Positions 11,240 to 22,744 of a DNA stretch of 64,000 bases are shown here, one piece after another. The notes under the pieces are model-generated. The model saw nothing but the letters and a program-made list of their open reading frames with translations. It was not told the DNA's origin and searched no databases. Each line of letters starts with the position of its first letter. Within the stretch, counting starts at the first letter, position 1. Source of the stretch: Chaenocephalus aceratus. Its lineage: Eukaryota; Chordata; Actinopteri; Perciformes; Channichthyidae. The stretch covers positions 38,875,613-38,939,612 of the forward strand of contig CM043789.1 of NCBI GenBank assembly GCA_023974075.1. The letters are read 5' to 3'. The position numbers were made by a program, and so were the translations under genes.

Positions 11240-12127
11240 CCTCTGGGGAATGTGTAACACATGTAGGCGTTGCAGTGCAATGGAAAGTGAAAAGTAAAAG
11301 TCAACTGTCGGCCCTGATTGCCCACAGTTCCTCTTTTCTGCTTCGTGGGAATCCAAGGAGAGTTGTGTGCAATACGCAGAAGGACTTCGTGCTCCTAAGT
11401 GGGCCTTAACTGTAATATTTGTGATAAAATCTTGCCAGTGCCTGATTCCAAGTCGCTGTTGACATCTATCCTAGTGGTGTATGAAGTTGTTTGAATGCTC
11501 TGCAGAGGAGCCTGCATTCCAGCGAGGTGTGAACAGTGCTTTCTGTGGGTCTCTGCTGCAGGGCATGAGCAGATGCCAGGTGTTATATCAGCATTTGTGA
11601 TTCTTACATGGTTGAAAAGATCATCCATATCACAATCCCAGTTCCAACGTGTGTGGAAAGAGGTGACACTCTGTTGCATGCTCTGTCGAGGCTGCGTTGT
11701 GTTTGTGTATTGGGTTGAACCATGAAAGGTGTCAGCTTCTATCTTGGGCTGGGAGGTGAAAATGCAGTGACAAGATTCTTCTCTTGCTGTTGCTCTGATT
11801 CGTCTTTTCCACCTCTTGATAAAGCTTCCTTCTAACTTCTGTTGTGAGGGACATATGTGTGACAACCAGTGTTTGGCCTTTTATCTAAAGAACTGTAACT
11901 ATTACTTTTCTTTGAAATGTTCACATACTTCATTAAATGTGTCTTTAAATCATAACAAAGCCAAAATACATTGCATCAACGGTATGTAACATGCATGGAC
12001 TCAAAGAAAGAGTGGTGGAATAAAATCCAGGTTCTTTACATAAGCTAGAAAACATTACAATATTGTAAAAATACTGCATTAAAAGTAAATGAATGATAAG
12101 TATAACAAGTTAATCAAGTACAAGTAG
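11240..12127. other. Intergenic region with one long open frame of unknown meaning
   Basis: No repeat was recognised. The minus strand from 11865 to 11395 is open for 156 codons and ends in TAG. It begins near an acceptor-like CCCTCACAACAG at 11839-11850. The composition looks like ordinary protein (TRWNWDCDMDDLFNHV, SCPAAETHRKHCSHLAG) but I do not recognise a family. It could be a terminal exon of an unseen minus-strand gene or a chance frame. Confidence 0.3.
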
Positions 12128-12131
12128 TTAA

Positions 12132-12510
12132 AGGTGGGTAGGTAAGTTTGAGAAACCGGCTCGAGATCGCTAGAATTTGAAAATACACAACCGGAAAAAA
12201 TCTGCCACTTCCTTACAGAGCCCCTCCTCCAACACACACGAACGCGCACATGACCAATGAGGGCACGAGATAAGTTTGTGCCCCGATGGAAGGCTGACAG
12301 GCAGGTAGGCCATCCAGTTATTTTAGCCGGACCGGCTCAGATGATTGGTCGTGCTTTTTACAGCGCCACGGCTTCCACAGATGACATTTCTTTATGGGTT
12401 TGTTGTCAAAGCATTTAAGATATTCATTGCTATCGGATGTTCAGAGCATTCCATGGAATATAACAAAAAGTGTATCTCGAGCCGGTTTCTGAAACGTACC
12501 TACCCCACCT
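12132..12510. mobile_element. TTAA-flanked MITE, copy 1
   Basis: A 379-bp element bounded by TTAA at 12128-12131 and 12511-12514. The terminal inverted repeats begin AGGTGGGTAGGTAAGTTTGA and extend through GAAACCGGCTCGAGAT; the right arm ends TTTCTGAAACGTACCTACCC. A TTAA target is characteristic of piggyBac-type insertion, though the terminal sequence itself is not diagnostic. It has no coding capacity. A closely similar copy lies at 49930-50275 in the same orientation. Confidence 0.85.
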
Positions 12511-12514
12511 TTAA

Positions 12515-15500
12515 GTGTTAGCAGATAAATGTTTAAAAAGTCAAAGTTTTCCTGTGGATCTTAACATAGTCTACTATATTTAATAATGATTACGCATTAA
12601 TATTTACATTGTCAATATATTGTTTAAAAAACATTCCTACTCATAGTATCGTTGTGTTGAATGAAACTTTGGTAAACAAATTTCGCCCCAAAATAAATGG
12701 ATCGTCACTGGAATTAGTGACTGTTATATAAATACTGAATTTAGAAGTAATCCCTACTTGTTGCTGAAGAAAGGCAATCACATGTTGACGCATCACTAAG
12801 TAATGCTTTCTGATCACAACCTGCGGTACGGCTTCAAGCACAGACCGTGGCCCTCTTTCAAAAGGAGCGAATTGAAATCACTATGTGCTCTTTGTTTCAC
12901 ATCGGCTCGGTCGACCCATTATTAGGCATTTGAACATAATTCTGATTCCTGAAAGCATTACGTCCGCGCCTCACACACTATCTCGCATAAACACACACTG
13001 AATGCACACGGCGTTCAAACAAAGCTCAGACTGCCCTGTCGCGCCGACAACAAGACGTATTTCAAATTCAGCAGGCAGGTGCTCACCTTGTGCGGCAACC
13101 AGATAGCAGAACAGCTTTGCTCGCAGCACTTTCTGTCATGATGTTCTCACAGGTATTAGCATTTAAATGAGAAAAGAAAAGCATCATATCTAGATATCAC
13201 GGGGACACTCCACAATGTGAAACTTGTTCAACATTTCAAGAGTGTTTAAAACGAACTTTTCTTATCTCCCGAGGTGAGTGACTGACTGTGAGTGTGTTCA
13301 CTTAAACAACCAAAAGAACCAATTAGGTAGAAGAGGATGGACGAAGGGGGTTTGAGGCTCTGATCGCGCTGAACCAGAGTAAGCAACTCCTCGGAGCGGA
13401 GATTCAGCGGTCGGACCACCTTCCTCTCCCCTACCTGCGGTTGGTGCATTTGAGCCATGGTTTCCTCTGCTGTTTTTGGCAACACATGGCGCTCCAAACA
13501 CTTCCCAGACTCTGCACGCTCAACGATATTTTACTGCCAGTCTCGGCCCTCCTACCCCAGGGAACCGCAACCCACAGCGGCCAGAAGAAAGGAAATGGCT
13601 TTGATTTCCTTCCACTTTTCACACATCAAATTGGGAAAGGGACAAAGTCTGAGCTGGTCCTGACCGAGCTGGATAAACAAACGCAAACCACGGTGTGTAA
13701 GCACATATTTCTGTGTGGTTTAAATGGGACACAATATAACGTGTGTGCTAACGAACAGGTGACTTGATTTCTTCCCGCCGCTGCTCGACATCAGTGTTGG
13801 CATTCTGTGAAAGGTAAATACTGTGTAATTGAATAAAATCACAAATCGAGACATCGGCCTGCGGGGGCAAAGCCAACCCACTTTGAGATGCTCAATACGC
13901 CTCTGTTCTCCCAGGCCGGTATTTCTCTGGCTGTCACTGTCGAGTTGAGTGGCACCATTTGAACAAATAATCCATCCACCCAAGTTTGAATGGTGATTTC
14001 ATTCAGCAGAGGACTGGGTCTGATTGTAAAAAAGTCTCTAGGTGGGTCTTAAATGATTCATACTTACTATGCGTCATACTTCCTCTTCACACCAACCTTC
14101 TGGGAGGTTCTGAGCGAGGACAGAGTTTACGCTGTGCTGGTAGGACTCTCGGGAGGGGTAAAAACTGGATGACATCACTGCGCCACTGAAGTGTTTAGAT
14201 ACGCATGTTGGAGAAATCATTTTCACACATAATCAAAATATATCTGAATCTGTAAAAGTAGTTATCTGGGAGGTCCAGCTACCATCCCAGGACAATGAAA
14301 GCATAACAGTCACAGAAACATGGGAACGACTCCAACAAATGGTCTGCTATTACGTGATGCTGCATACCTTCATAATTCACATGTACTATTTCACTTATTG
14401 GACGACTTTTGCACACTACATTTCCTACATGAAAGTCCATGTTAAGAATGGACCTAGCCACAAAAAAGTCCCACACATGACCCCCCTGTCCTATACTTAC
14501 TGGTACCTACTGGTTTGTGTACAAATTAAAGATACAGCATTATGTATCGTGAGCTAGGCTACTATTCTGGTTACGGTGGTTTCTTTGACCGATTTAAGGC
14601 ACGGTCAGAACACAAGTGCTCCCTAATTGTGTTCATATTAACAAGCTCCACGACTTTGTTCCCACAGCTGCAGTAGATGCTTCTACACATATCAAACACT
14701 TAGGAGAAAACCATTACACAACCACTGCACTAATAACTAATACCACTCTCTCCGACCTCTGTCAGCACCTCATGTGTTGTGACCGTCTGGCTCACAGAGA
14801 AGCAGAGAGTCCATGCCATGAACTCTCCTCTTCAAAGTTAAACTTAGCACTTTGCCTACAAGTGGCCAGGCCCAGCGGCTCTCCTTTGAATTTGGGTCAG
14901 GGTTAAAGAAGAGACCCATTGGCTAGTTATCTATTGTGCTTTTGACACTGCTCCACTCCATGGAGGTTTCCTGAGGATGTCATGGGACTCGTAGTGAGTA
15001 CGAGTGCAATACTTCCTCTAGGCTCTCGTTCACTTCCTGCCTTTTGATAGGAGCTGTGAGGTCCTGACCCCGTCGAGCATATTCAGCTTCTACTAATCTG
15101 ACTGAGCTCCTGGCATGTTGACATTGGCGCTAAATACTGTGATCACTGTTCAAACCGGCTTGACCCATTGCACCGGGATTTGATTATAGACATCAAAGCA
15201 AAGACATGTACATTCAAGTGAAGCATTGAAACACATTCAGATAGTTGACCGGTTCAATGTTAACTGGTAAAATGCCCATATAAGCATGCGTAACGACAGT
15301 GTTTTTTAGCAGAGTGACGGAAAACCTGAACATTGTAACTATTTTAACTTTTGTGTCCCTGTCAATTTCCTATAGGCATTAAAACAAAACATTTCTTTAA
15401 GTAATCTCTCATTTTGATATATGATTTTCAAATGTACTTCACCTTGATATGACTCAGTGTAAACTTCTGACACTAATTGCCCAAGAAAGCATATACTGTA

Positions 15501-15975
15501 CCTTTAAAGAAAAGTATAACTATGCAAGGGTAAATCAGTGGCATGATCCCAACCAGTAAAACAAAGGCAGTGCCACTTTTTATCTGCGTCTCTATTTCCA
15601 TGCCAACCATGTAAAGCCTGGTTGAAGTGCTGGGAGTTGCCGTTGCCTGCAGCTGAAAGGTTATCTTTAACTCTCTATGGGACCTCATCCTGCAAACCTT
15701 CATACTGGCCTTGACAACTATTGTTTCTGCAGAGACAGGATACTCCCTTCCTCTCCCACACCCTCACCCGTCCCACCATGAAGTCACCCCCAGAATCTCT
15801 ACCTAATTAAAATGACCTGATTTAAACCCAGTAGATGAGCCAAACGTATGTAAATACAATTTAAAGCATATACTCTTATTACTAATCCTTTAATAATATG
15901 AACTGAACCTGAACTGTTGAAACAACATCCATAACATTCATCTGCTACTTAGTAATTATGTATCTATTTATCTAA
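12515..15975. other. Intergenic region, no gene or known repeat recognised
   Basis: Mixed-composition unique sequence. Several open frames of 60-110 codons overlap on both strands at 13.2-13.8 kb but share no family features and lack splice context. No tRNA, SINE or transposon ends were found. Confidence 0.55.
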
Positions 15976-15979
15976 TATA

Positions 15980-16215
15980 TCATTCCAATAGCTTGCATAG
16001 ACTCTTATTTCACTTTTTCACTTTTTTGTTTAACTATTTTCTCTTTGTATTTACTTTTTAATATTTACTTGCACTATATGTTTCTGTTTTTCTGTATTAT
16101 TGTGTTGCACTGTTGGAGAAGCCTGTGACCTAAGATTTTCATCGACATAACTACTCTGTATCTATGTTCGTATGACAAATAAAGAACCTTGAACCTTGAA
16201 CCTTGAACCTTGAAT
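15980..16215 (+). mobile_element. LINE 3'UTR and tail
   Basis: The segment ends ATGACAAATAAAGAACCTTG with the 7-bp unit CCTTGAA repeated four times at about 16189-16214. It is preceded by a T-rich stretch and TGTGACCTAAGATTTTCATC. This layout, an AATAAA-like signal followed by short tandem tail units, is typical of fish non-LTR retroposon 3' ends. No protein-coding part remains. Confidence 0.7.
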
Positions 16216-17664
16216 AATCAAAGAAATTACAATTCAAGAGTTAATTGCTGAATGCAATATACCCTTATTTGGTTATGATTGCAGAAGCAAAGTGTAAAGG
16301 GTGCCTTTGTACATTAGGTAGGTGTGGATATTAAAAACCCTGACCCAAAGTTACAGGGGTGCGTTCAAATGTGTGTTTTCACTTGAACTTTCCCTGAAGT
16401 ACACATAGGTTACAGCTGCAGGGATGCTAAGGAACACTCCTTGCTTCCCTTTCCCTTCTGACGTTGGGTCCTTTCCTCTTTACCAGCTCACAGGTCACCA
16501 GTGCCATGGTAACAGTCCCAATATTCAAGGGTGTGCCGTACACACATTAGTCAGTGCCTTGCATTGAACCTCCCAATAGTGACGGGAACTCACTACAAAA
16601 AGGGTAAACTCTTACAGCATGGCATCCTGAAACCAATTGTTTGCTCCGATGCCAAATCCAAGTATGCTGACTCACATGATGTCTCCGTTGCTGTGCTACT
16701 TTGACAGAGATACAGTAGGTGTGAGCCTGAGGAAAGATACTGCCACTTCAGTATCACCCATAAATCTCTGAGCTAGAATCTAATAAAAACTGGAAACGGG
16801 ACGGATTTCTATCAGCATCCTAAAAATGTTCTTAAAGCCATCTCCGACAATGAGAAAAAATAACCCCACATTCCTTAAATTGTATGGGCCATGCCTGCAT
16901 GTGAGATCTGAGGGTGACGGGAGATTTAGTAACATTGTGTGTCAAGTACAGTGATACATCTCTACGTGAGGGTACTTGTATTTTCTGCCATAGCGCCGGA
17001 GGGGCTGTGGGCCTGCATGTCTGTGCAGCTCTGCCTCTCAGTGCGTAGACTACACAGCGCCAACAGCGCTAAAGGCCAAAGCCTGGATTGAATTAGTTTC
17101 GTTGGGAACAGAGTAACACTGTCAACATCACTAAAAGATACACTAACTTTACTGGTTTAACGTTTTGATTTATCCCTAATCACTACAATATACTTTTGCA
17201 GATTTTACGCAAACAGGATCAATTCTTTATAATACATTAATCCTTTATTGTGTTGGGTGTGAACTAAACCCACTGGGACTCAATGATGTCATGGGAGAGG
17301 CTGCTGGGCTGAACATTGTGTCCCCCTGGATGTCCTCAATGGTCCTTCTTCTGTTCAATAAAAACACAAAGTCATGTGACGGGTGCCAAAATGATCAGGC
17401 ATTAAGAGAGAAACACAGATCCATGTTAGAAGAAAATCCAAAACCCACATAAGGGGATGTGTTAGTGCGGGTAGCAGCAAGACACTGCAATAATGGTATG
17501 TGTAGTAATTTAAGTATACAGTATGACACTATGTAATTCTGAAATGGTAAATTGGTGCTAATCCAACTTTTGATTGATATTATAATAATATAGGTTGACG
17601 ATGTTGTTCTTAGGTTAGGTGAGGGTTTGGTTTAGTTTAGATAGGGGATTCCCAATGTTAGGGT

Positions 17665-17665
<1 letters not shown>
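16216..17665. other. Intergenic region, no gene recognised
   Basis: No coding exon, RNA gene or transposon end was recognised. The last 80 bases contain TTAGG-like words leading into the microsatellite. Confidence 0.55.
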
Positions 17666-17714
<49 letters not shown>

Positions 17715-18050
17715 CGTGCGTGCGTGTGTGTGTGCGTGTGTGCGTGTGTGCGTGTGTGTGTGTGTGTGGTCTAGTATTACTATACTTGTGGGGACCTAAA
17801 TCTGTTTACATAGTCACGTGTGGGGACTGGCTTCCCTTATGGGGACAAATTGGAGGTCCCCATAAGGGGAATCATTAATTTTAGGGTGAAGACTTGGTTA
17901 GGTTTAGGATTACGGTTAGGGTTAGGGTAAGGGTAAGGTTAAGGGTAAGGGTTAGGGTTTGGCATGTGTTGGTTATGGTTAAGGTTAGGATAAGTCTCCA
18001 GGAAATGCATGTAAGTCAATGTAATGTCCCCTGAAGTGATGTATACATGG
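17666..18050 (+). repeat. Microsatellite plus telomere-like dispersed repeat, copy 1
   Basis: (TG)n with a CGCGCG core (17666-17768) is followed by a unique-looking segment with GTGGGGACCTAAATCTGTTT and AGGTCCCCATAAGGGGAATC, a run of TTAGGG/TAAGGG variants (about 17900-17960), and a closing segment with TAATGTCCCCTGAAGTGATG. The same parts in inverted order and orientation occur at 29.56-30.06 kb. It is therefore a dispersed unit, not a lone microsatellite. Confidence 0.85.
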
Positions 18051-18139
18051 TATGTACATTACATACATTACATATGTACATTACATACATTTTTATCGCT
18101 ATCTCCGACTTTTATTTTTGTACTCTATTTTATATTTAA

Positions 18140-18268
18140 TTTTTTGATTTCTTATTATTACAATTATTTGTCTTTTATCTCAAAGCGTATCAGTATCCCT
18201 TGTTGTGAAGCACTTCGAGATTTGTCTTGGCAGATGAGAAGCGCTATATAAATTAAATATATTATTAT

Positions 18269-18272
<4 letters not shown>
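18140..18272 (+). mobile_element. L2/SINE-type 3' tail
   Basis: Contains GTGAAGCACTTCGAGATTTG and AGAAGCGCTATATAAATTAA followed by TTATTATTA. This is the standard 3' end shared by teleost L2-like LINEs and the SINEs that borrow their tails. The 5' part is absent or too diverged to read. Confidence 0.75.
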
Positions 18273-18312
<40 letters not shown>

Positions 18313-18320
18313 CGTGTGTG
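18272..18320. repeat. (TG)n microsatellite
   Basis: About 20 TG units followed by two CGTG units, directly attached to the ATT tail of the preceding retroposon. Confidence 0.95.
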
Positions 18321-18566
18321 CTCCAATTGGGCAACCCCAGTAAAACAAGTGTCGACTCGCCCCTCTGCTTAAAATAACCTCGTAACTGTCAAATGTCCTT
18401 TCCCGTAGTCTCTGAGAAAGTTCGAGTTACCTTCATTGTATTGTTGTGGCAACCGGAATCTCCAAACCTGTCCAAATGAAACCGTCTTCTTGGTTAGAAA
18501 CCGCAGTTGGAAAATGTGATTCTATTTCAGTCTCAAATTTCAATTTCTATTATTTTCCATTTACAG

Positions 18567-18690
18567 CTATAAGAAAGAGTCACTGTCGGTTCAGCTGTGC
18601 GAGGATGACTCAGCAGACAGTTGGAAAACCCATCACGATCAGATATCACCCCGTGCTCATACCCTACAGATGTCTTACCCAGTGCTCCAG
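18567..18690 (+). CDS. Candidate internal coding exon, unknown gene
   Basis: A 124-base segment is bounded by a good acceptor (TATTTTCCATTTACAG) and a CAG|GTGACA donor. It is open throughout in the frame that leaves one base for the previous codon (phase 2 in, phase 0 out). It would encode 41 residues beginning YKKESLSVQLCEDDSADSW and ending TLQMSYPVLQ, with a charged, protein-like composition. I do not recognise the family, and no partner exons were found nearby. A chance frame remains quite possible. Confidence 0.25.
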
Positions 18691-18699
18691 GTGACAAAC

Positions 18700-20180
18700 T
18701 CATTTGGTTTTATGCCTTTCTAATTGTTTGTAGTGTTGAGCGCCACGGTGGCTCATCCTCTATTAAGATGATATACGAGCAAGTTCCGTCAAGGCCTGTG
18801 CTAAAAAGCCCCCCCTCTAAACACCATCTGTCATGTCCTTTAATAGCTTTCATTGAGCAATAACACAGCAATGCTGTCAGTACCGCGCGGCGTGAAATGA
18901 CACTGGCTTTCATTTCGTTCAAAACCAGAGCAGAAGACTTCATCAAACAGTCCTCCGCGTGAACCTTTTGAGTCACAAACTGTTTTGGATTCTAGGCTTG
19001 GCTGGATTCCTGTCCTTCCCCGAGGACCCTTTATGCTTTCCTTATACGACCTATTGGCAGTGTCACCTCCAGAGGGATTTCCAGCACGGATCTGCTCCCT
19101 GGCATCAAACATTAGCCTGATGCACAAAAGACACAAAGTATTTTAGCATGACTCACGCTCCAGGAAACACCCTTTCACCCACAGTTAGAAAATACGTGAC
19201 GTCAGAGCACCCTCGCAAAGCTTTGCATAAGGAAACCATATTTGCCCCAGGAGTTCAAGTCTTAGTATGGTATAAAGTGTGAGGGGAGTTTGAGGACAAT
19301 GTAAGCATGTCACCCGTTCGGACTGGTGCCAGGCCATTAAAACGGGCCGCAGATGGAACAAACTCAAAAACACTACTTATTTCCAAGGGTGGATCTGTGG
19401 CGCTCCGTTCTCTGCAGGCAGTATTGATGACATGCAGATAACTCGTCATGTACGCTTCATAAAAAAGGGGGAAATAAATCCGCTGTGCAGAGAGACTGAG
19501 TTGTAACATGATTGATGAGCAGATCACAACAGCACAGACTGGAGCCAATGGCCTAGCATGTTGGCCTGGTTACTATTGAAGGGGCCATCAGTCTTTGCAT
19601 GTCTTGGGGTGTGTGTCTTGGGGAGTGTGTGAAACAGTAAAAGAGATATCCATTAGTTATCTGCATTGTTTTACTTTACTCAAACTTTTAGGACAGGACT
19701 CGAACGTTGCTTTTATCAGAGCATACATGATTGAACAACAGACAGACTGTGAACACATCATTGCCAGTATGCAACACACCTTTGCAATCCTCTAAAATAC
19801 AAAAAGGGGTGGACAGGGAGAATAAAGAGGAAGCATTAGCTACTGTAGTATGGCACTAGAAGAGTTCAGATATCCGCAATGGTCCATTGGGCATAGTGTA
19901 AGTCAGTGTTTCAACGTTGGTATGCTCAAAAGCTCTACGTCGCAATGTGTTGACACCATAGAGGCAACACAAAAGATCACTTTCGACACATAAAAGCTAT
20001 CAAGATTAAATAACATCTTGATAGCTGTTTTTGAATTGCTGTTCCAAATTGAGGGGCCTTTTGACTGACTTTCAGCCCCTAATAATCCTCTGCTGCTAAT
20101 TGTAATTGGTTCTTCATTGACACACACTACACTCTTCTCACAGTCTAATCAATCAAATATAAGGCAACAGCTCTCGTTGC
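18700..20180. other. Intergenic region, no gene or repeat recognised
   Basis: Unique-looking sequence with only short open frames lacking family resemblance. The 19.98-20.03 kb part contains a short imperfect inverted repeat (AGCTATCAAGATTAAA / TAACATCTTGATAGCT). Confidence 0.5.
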
Positions 20181-20194
20181 CTTAAGAAGTCCTC

Positions 20195-20578
20195 AAGGAC
20201 CCACACCACCCGGGTAACGAGCACTTCGTACGGCTGCGCTCAGGCAGGCGCTTCCGTACCACGTCTTCCCGGACAAACAGACTCAAATTCAGTTTCTTTC
20301 CCAGGGCCATATGTGCACTAAACGCTGCTAATATTTAAGTTATATAAGCCTTCCGTGCAATACGAGGGGAATCGTGCAATTTAATTTATCTATTATTTAT
20401 TTATGTACATATTCCCTTTTTTAAGTCCCATGTATTGTTTTTATTGTTTTTATAGTGTCTTGTTGTTTTTATATTGTCTTGTTGTTTGTATATTGTCTTG
20501 TTGTTGCGTGTTGGCACCTTGAGTCTGTTGTAATTTCGTCGTACTTGTACAATGACAAATAAAGTTCTATCTATCTAT
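20195..20578 (+). mobile_element. LINE C-terminus and 3'UTR (Rex/RTE-like)
   Basis: The frame 20195-20338 reads 47 residues and a stop. It includes EHFVRLRSGRRFRTTSSRTN and LKFSFFPRAICALNAANI, the usual C-terminal segment of a fish LINE reverse transcriptase protein. It is followed by a T-rich 3'UTR with repeated TATTGTCTTGTTGTT units, ATGACAAATAAAG, and a short (CTAT)n tail at 20566-20578. It is 5'-truncated and carries no polymerase motif. Confidence 0.75.
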
Positions 20579-21985
20579 ATGCCTTTTTTTCTTCCTATAA
20601 TCCTCCTGACGGACAAACAGACAGTAAAACATGACCTCCTTGAGGAAAGTAATCAGCTTGCACATTATAAAAGTATCATGCAATATCATCAGATAGTAAA
20701 AGGGGCTTTGAAAGGATCCGCCTTGGGCCAGAACATATCAGAACCCCGGATCAATAAGAAACTACAAGCATGTCAAAGCAAAAATACAACAAAAATGGAA
20801 CCAAGGTTTATGGATGGGGTTCAGGCAATTGCAATCATGAACTAGAGACCTCCCATGTTAAAGAGAAATGAAGAAAAGAAACACCGTGGATCACTGCATA
20901 GCCCTCAATCAAAATCCTCCCTGAGGCCTGGAGGATCAAGTGTATCTAAATTGTCAATCCCCAAAAATTCCCTTTTCATATCTCCCCCTCTTGGCAATTC
21001 AATGTGTTCAATGCACTAGGAGATAGGGTGTGAAGAAATGGGGGTTTGGGTTAAACAAATCCGTCCCGGCATGGACTGCATCGTCCCTTTGAGGTTTACG
21101 ACTTAATAGACGGGCAGTGGTATTGTTATAACTCCATGTAATACTTTCCCATCTGGCTTAAATGTAAACGCCACTGGCTTGTCTTTATTGGAAGTAGGAA
21201 ATGACCCACTACAGGAACGTGTTAGCAAATGTCTCCGGGGCACACACACTATTTCCCTCCTGAATACGAAAGGATGAAAGGATCTTTTGTTTGGCTCTGG
21301 AGTAACAATTGTGGCAACGGAAGGACGCCTTACCTTTGAATGAGACGTTTTTTTGTCTCGTGAGATATACCTGCAGGGATGCGTGCAAATAGGGAGTAAT
21401 TTGAGGACTGTCACTACTTAGCAGGTGAGGAAAGGCAACGAGGGAATATATAACAGAGGGAGGGCTAAAGAGGGAAACATAACTAAAACCTGCAGCTCTC
21501 CCAGATAGAGAGCGGGGGAATGCAGCGTGAACAGGTGATCAGATAATCCCCCTATCCCAGCATGAAGCCCAGCAGCACACTCAGGTATTAGCTCCTCTCT
21601 GATGGAGGTCTGGATACACACAGCCCAGGGATGAGAGAGGAAGGATTGACAAATCAGATTAACCATATTGTCTCACAACAAAAGTCCTGGAAGAGATGGA
21701 CAAACCTGCAGCACGTTGTGTCTTTTCTTTTAACTACTGGAGAAACAACTGCATTGTTGACGTGTGATTAGCATCAGTTAGCAAACTTTATCTGGTCAGT
21801 TTTAAACTAAATAAAATCTGAGTAGCATCCAGGATTTCTCTATGATAGTGTATTTCAACGGTTGTATAAAAATAGAATAACTTGCATGCACAATACAAAA
21901 CTAGTCTACAGCCATGCTAGCCGCTCTGATGCTGGACTTGCAGGCACTGTTTTGCATTGAAATGCTAACGTTAGCATGCTTACAC
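20579..21985. other. Intergenic region, no gene recognised
   Basis: No exon, RNA gene or transposon end recognised on either strand. Confidence 0.5.
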
Positions 21986-21987
21986 AA

Positions 21988-22275
21988 CCCAGTCTCACGG
22001 CATTTCGTGTTTTCGTCACAACATTTAATCTATTGATTCGTGTTGGCCAACACGATTTCCCCCTTTTTTTTCGTGTCACACAGAACGATTTTAAAAGAAA
22101 TGTATTTTCTATTGGTAGTATGTTTCGGCCTGCAACACCTCTTTTTGTCCGGTCGGTGGAAGACCGGAAGCTGTGTGGTTCATAAAAACATGTTCTTACT
22201 CGATATCAAGCCACGATTATTGTTTTTAATTTTAAATCGTATAATGTCTGACTTTTTTTGCCGTCCGCGAGGAAA
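21988..22275 (+). repeat. Dispersed repeat, copy 1 of an inverted pair
   Basis: Begins CCCAGTCTCACGGCATTTCG and runs through AACATTTAATCTATTGATTC, GAAGACCGGAAGCTGTGTGG and GATATCAAGCCACGATTATT. Its reverse complement lies at 29247-29537 with scattered differences. It has no coding capacity and its class is not known to me. The pair brackets the nested transposon cluster between them. Confidence 0.8.
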
Positions 22276-22744
22276 ATAAATGGGGCTCAGAGCCTCAGAA
22301 TACAGAAATCTGTATTTTTTAAATATTTGTTATTCTTTTCTAAATATTACACTGTTATTTACTCAACAATAACACACAATTATCCTTGTTTTTATTTATT
22401 TGTTTAACCTGTTAAGCACTGAGCCTGTTTTTCAGGTCTCAGGCTCGAAAATGACATTTCCAGAACAAATTACCATAACTTCACTTCTAAAAGGGGAACG
22501 TTAATAATCTTTTTTCTCAAAGTAATGATAAACCTGTGAGTTGGATGTAGAAAAGTCAGAATAAATATAGATGTTTTTTATTTTAAAGAAAATTCAGATT
22601 GAACATTCAAAAATTCTTTTTTACTTATAGTGAAAACTACCCTTGGATGATGATGATTGGTAGACTAAAAGCTTTAGGAATACAAAGTACAACATATAAT
22701 AAGTACCCTGTATCAAGATTGATGCAAAACAAGTGACATTTGAC

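Larger units (their letters stand above)
8640..11240. repeat. Degenerate ~385-bp tandem repeat, interrupted by insertions
   Basis: Landmarks recur in the same order. GCTCAATCGGAC occurs at about 8650 and 10285, with the variant ACTCAATCTGACATT at about 9897. AGCTGG..AGG.TAAAGTCA..TTGATGT occurs at about 8690 and 9935. TTTTTTTGTCTGAC followed by TTTCCT.AGCATCTT occurs at about 8875 and 10118. After subtracting the 861-bp hAT plus its target duplication, the copies are about 375-390 bp apart. The third copy is cut at about 10334 and resumes at about 11172 (GGGTCAGTATGATGTTGGGT) after a retroposon insertion. Confidence 0.6.

Noticed and set aside
13246..13767. Five overlapping open frames on both strands
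   Set aside because: No domain, no splice context and no agreement between frames; GC-richer composition explains the lack of stops.
17900..17960. TTAGGG-like run, considered as a true interstitial telomere
   Set aside because: Units are mixed TTAGGG, TAAGGG and TTAAGGG and belong to a dispersed composite that recurs inverted at 29.8 kb.
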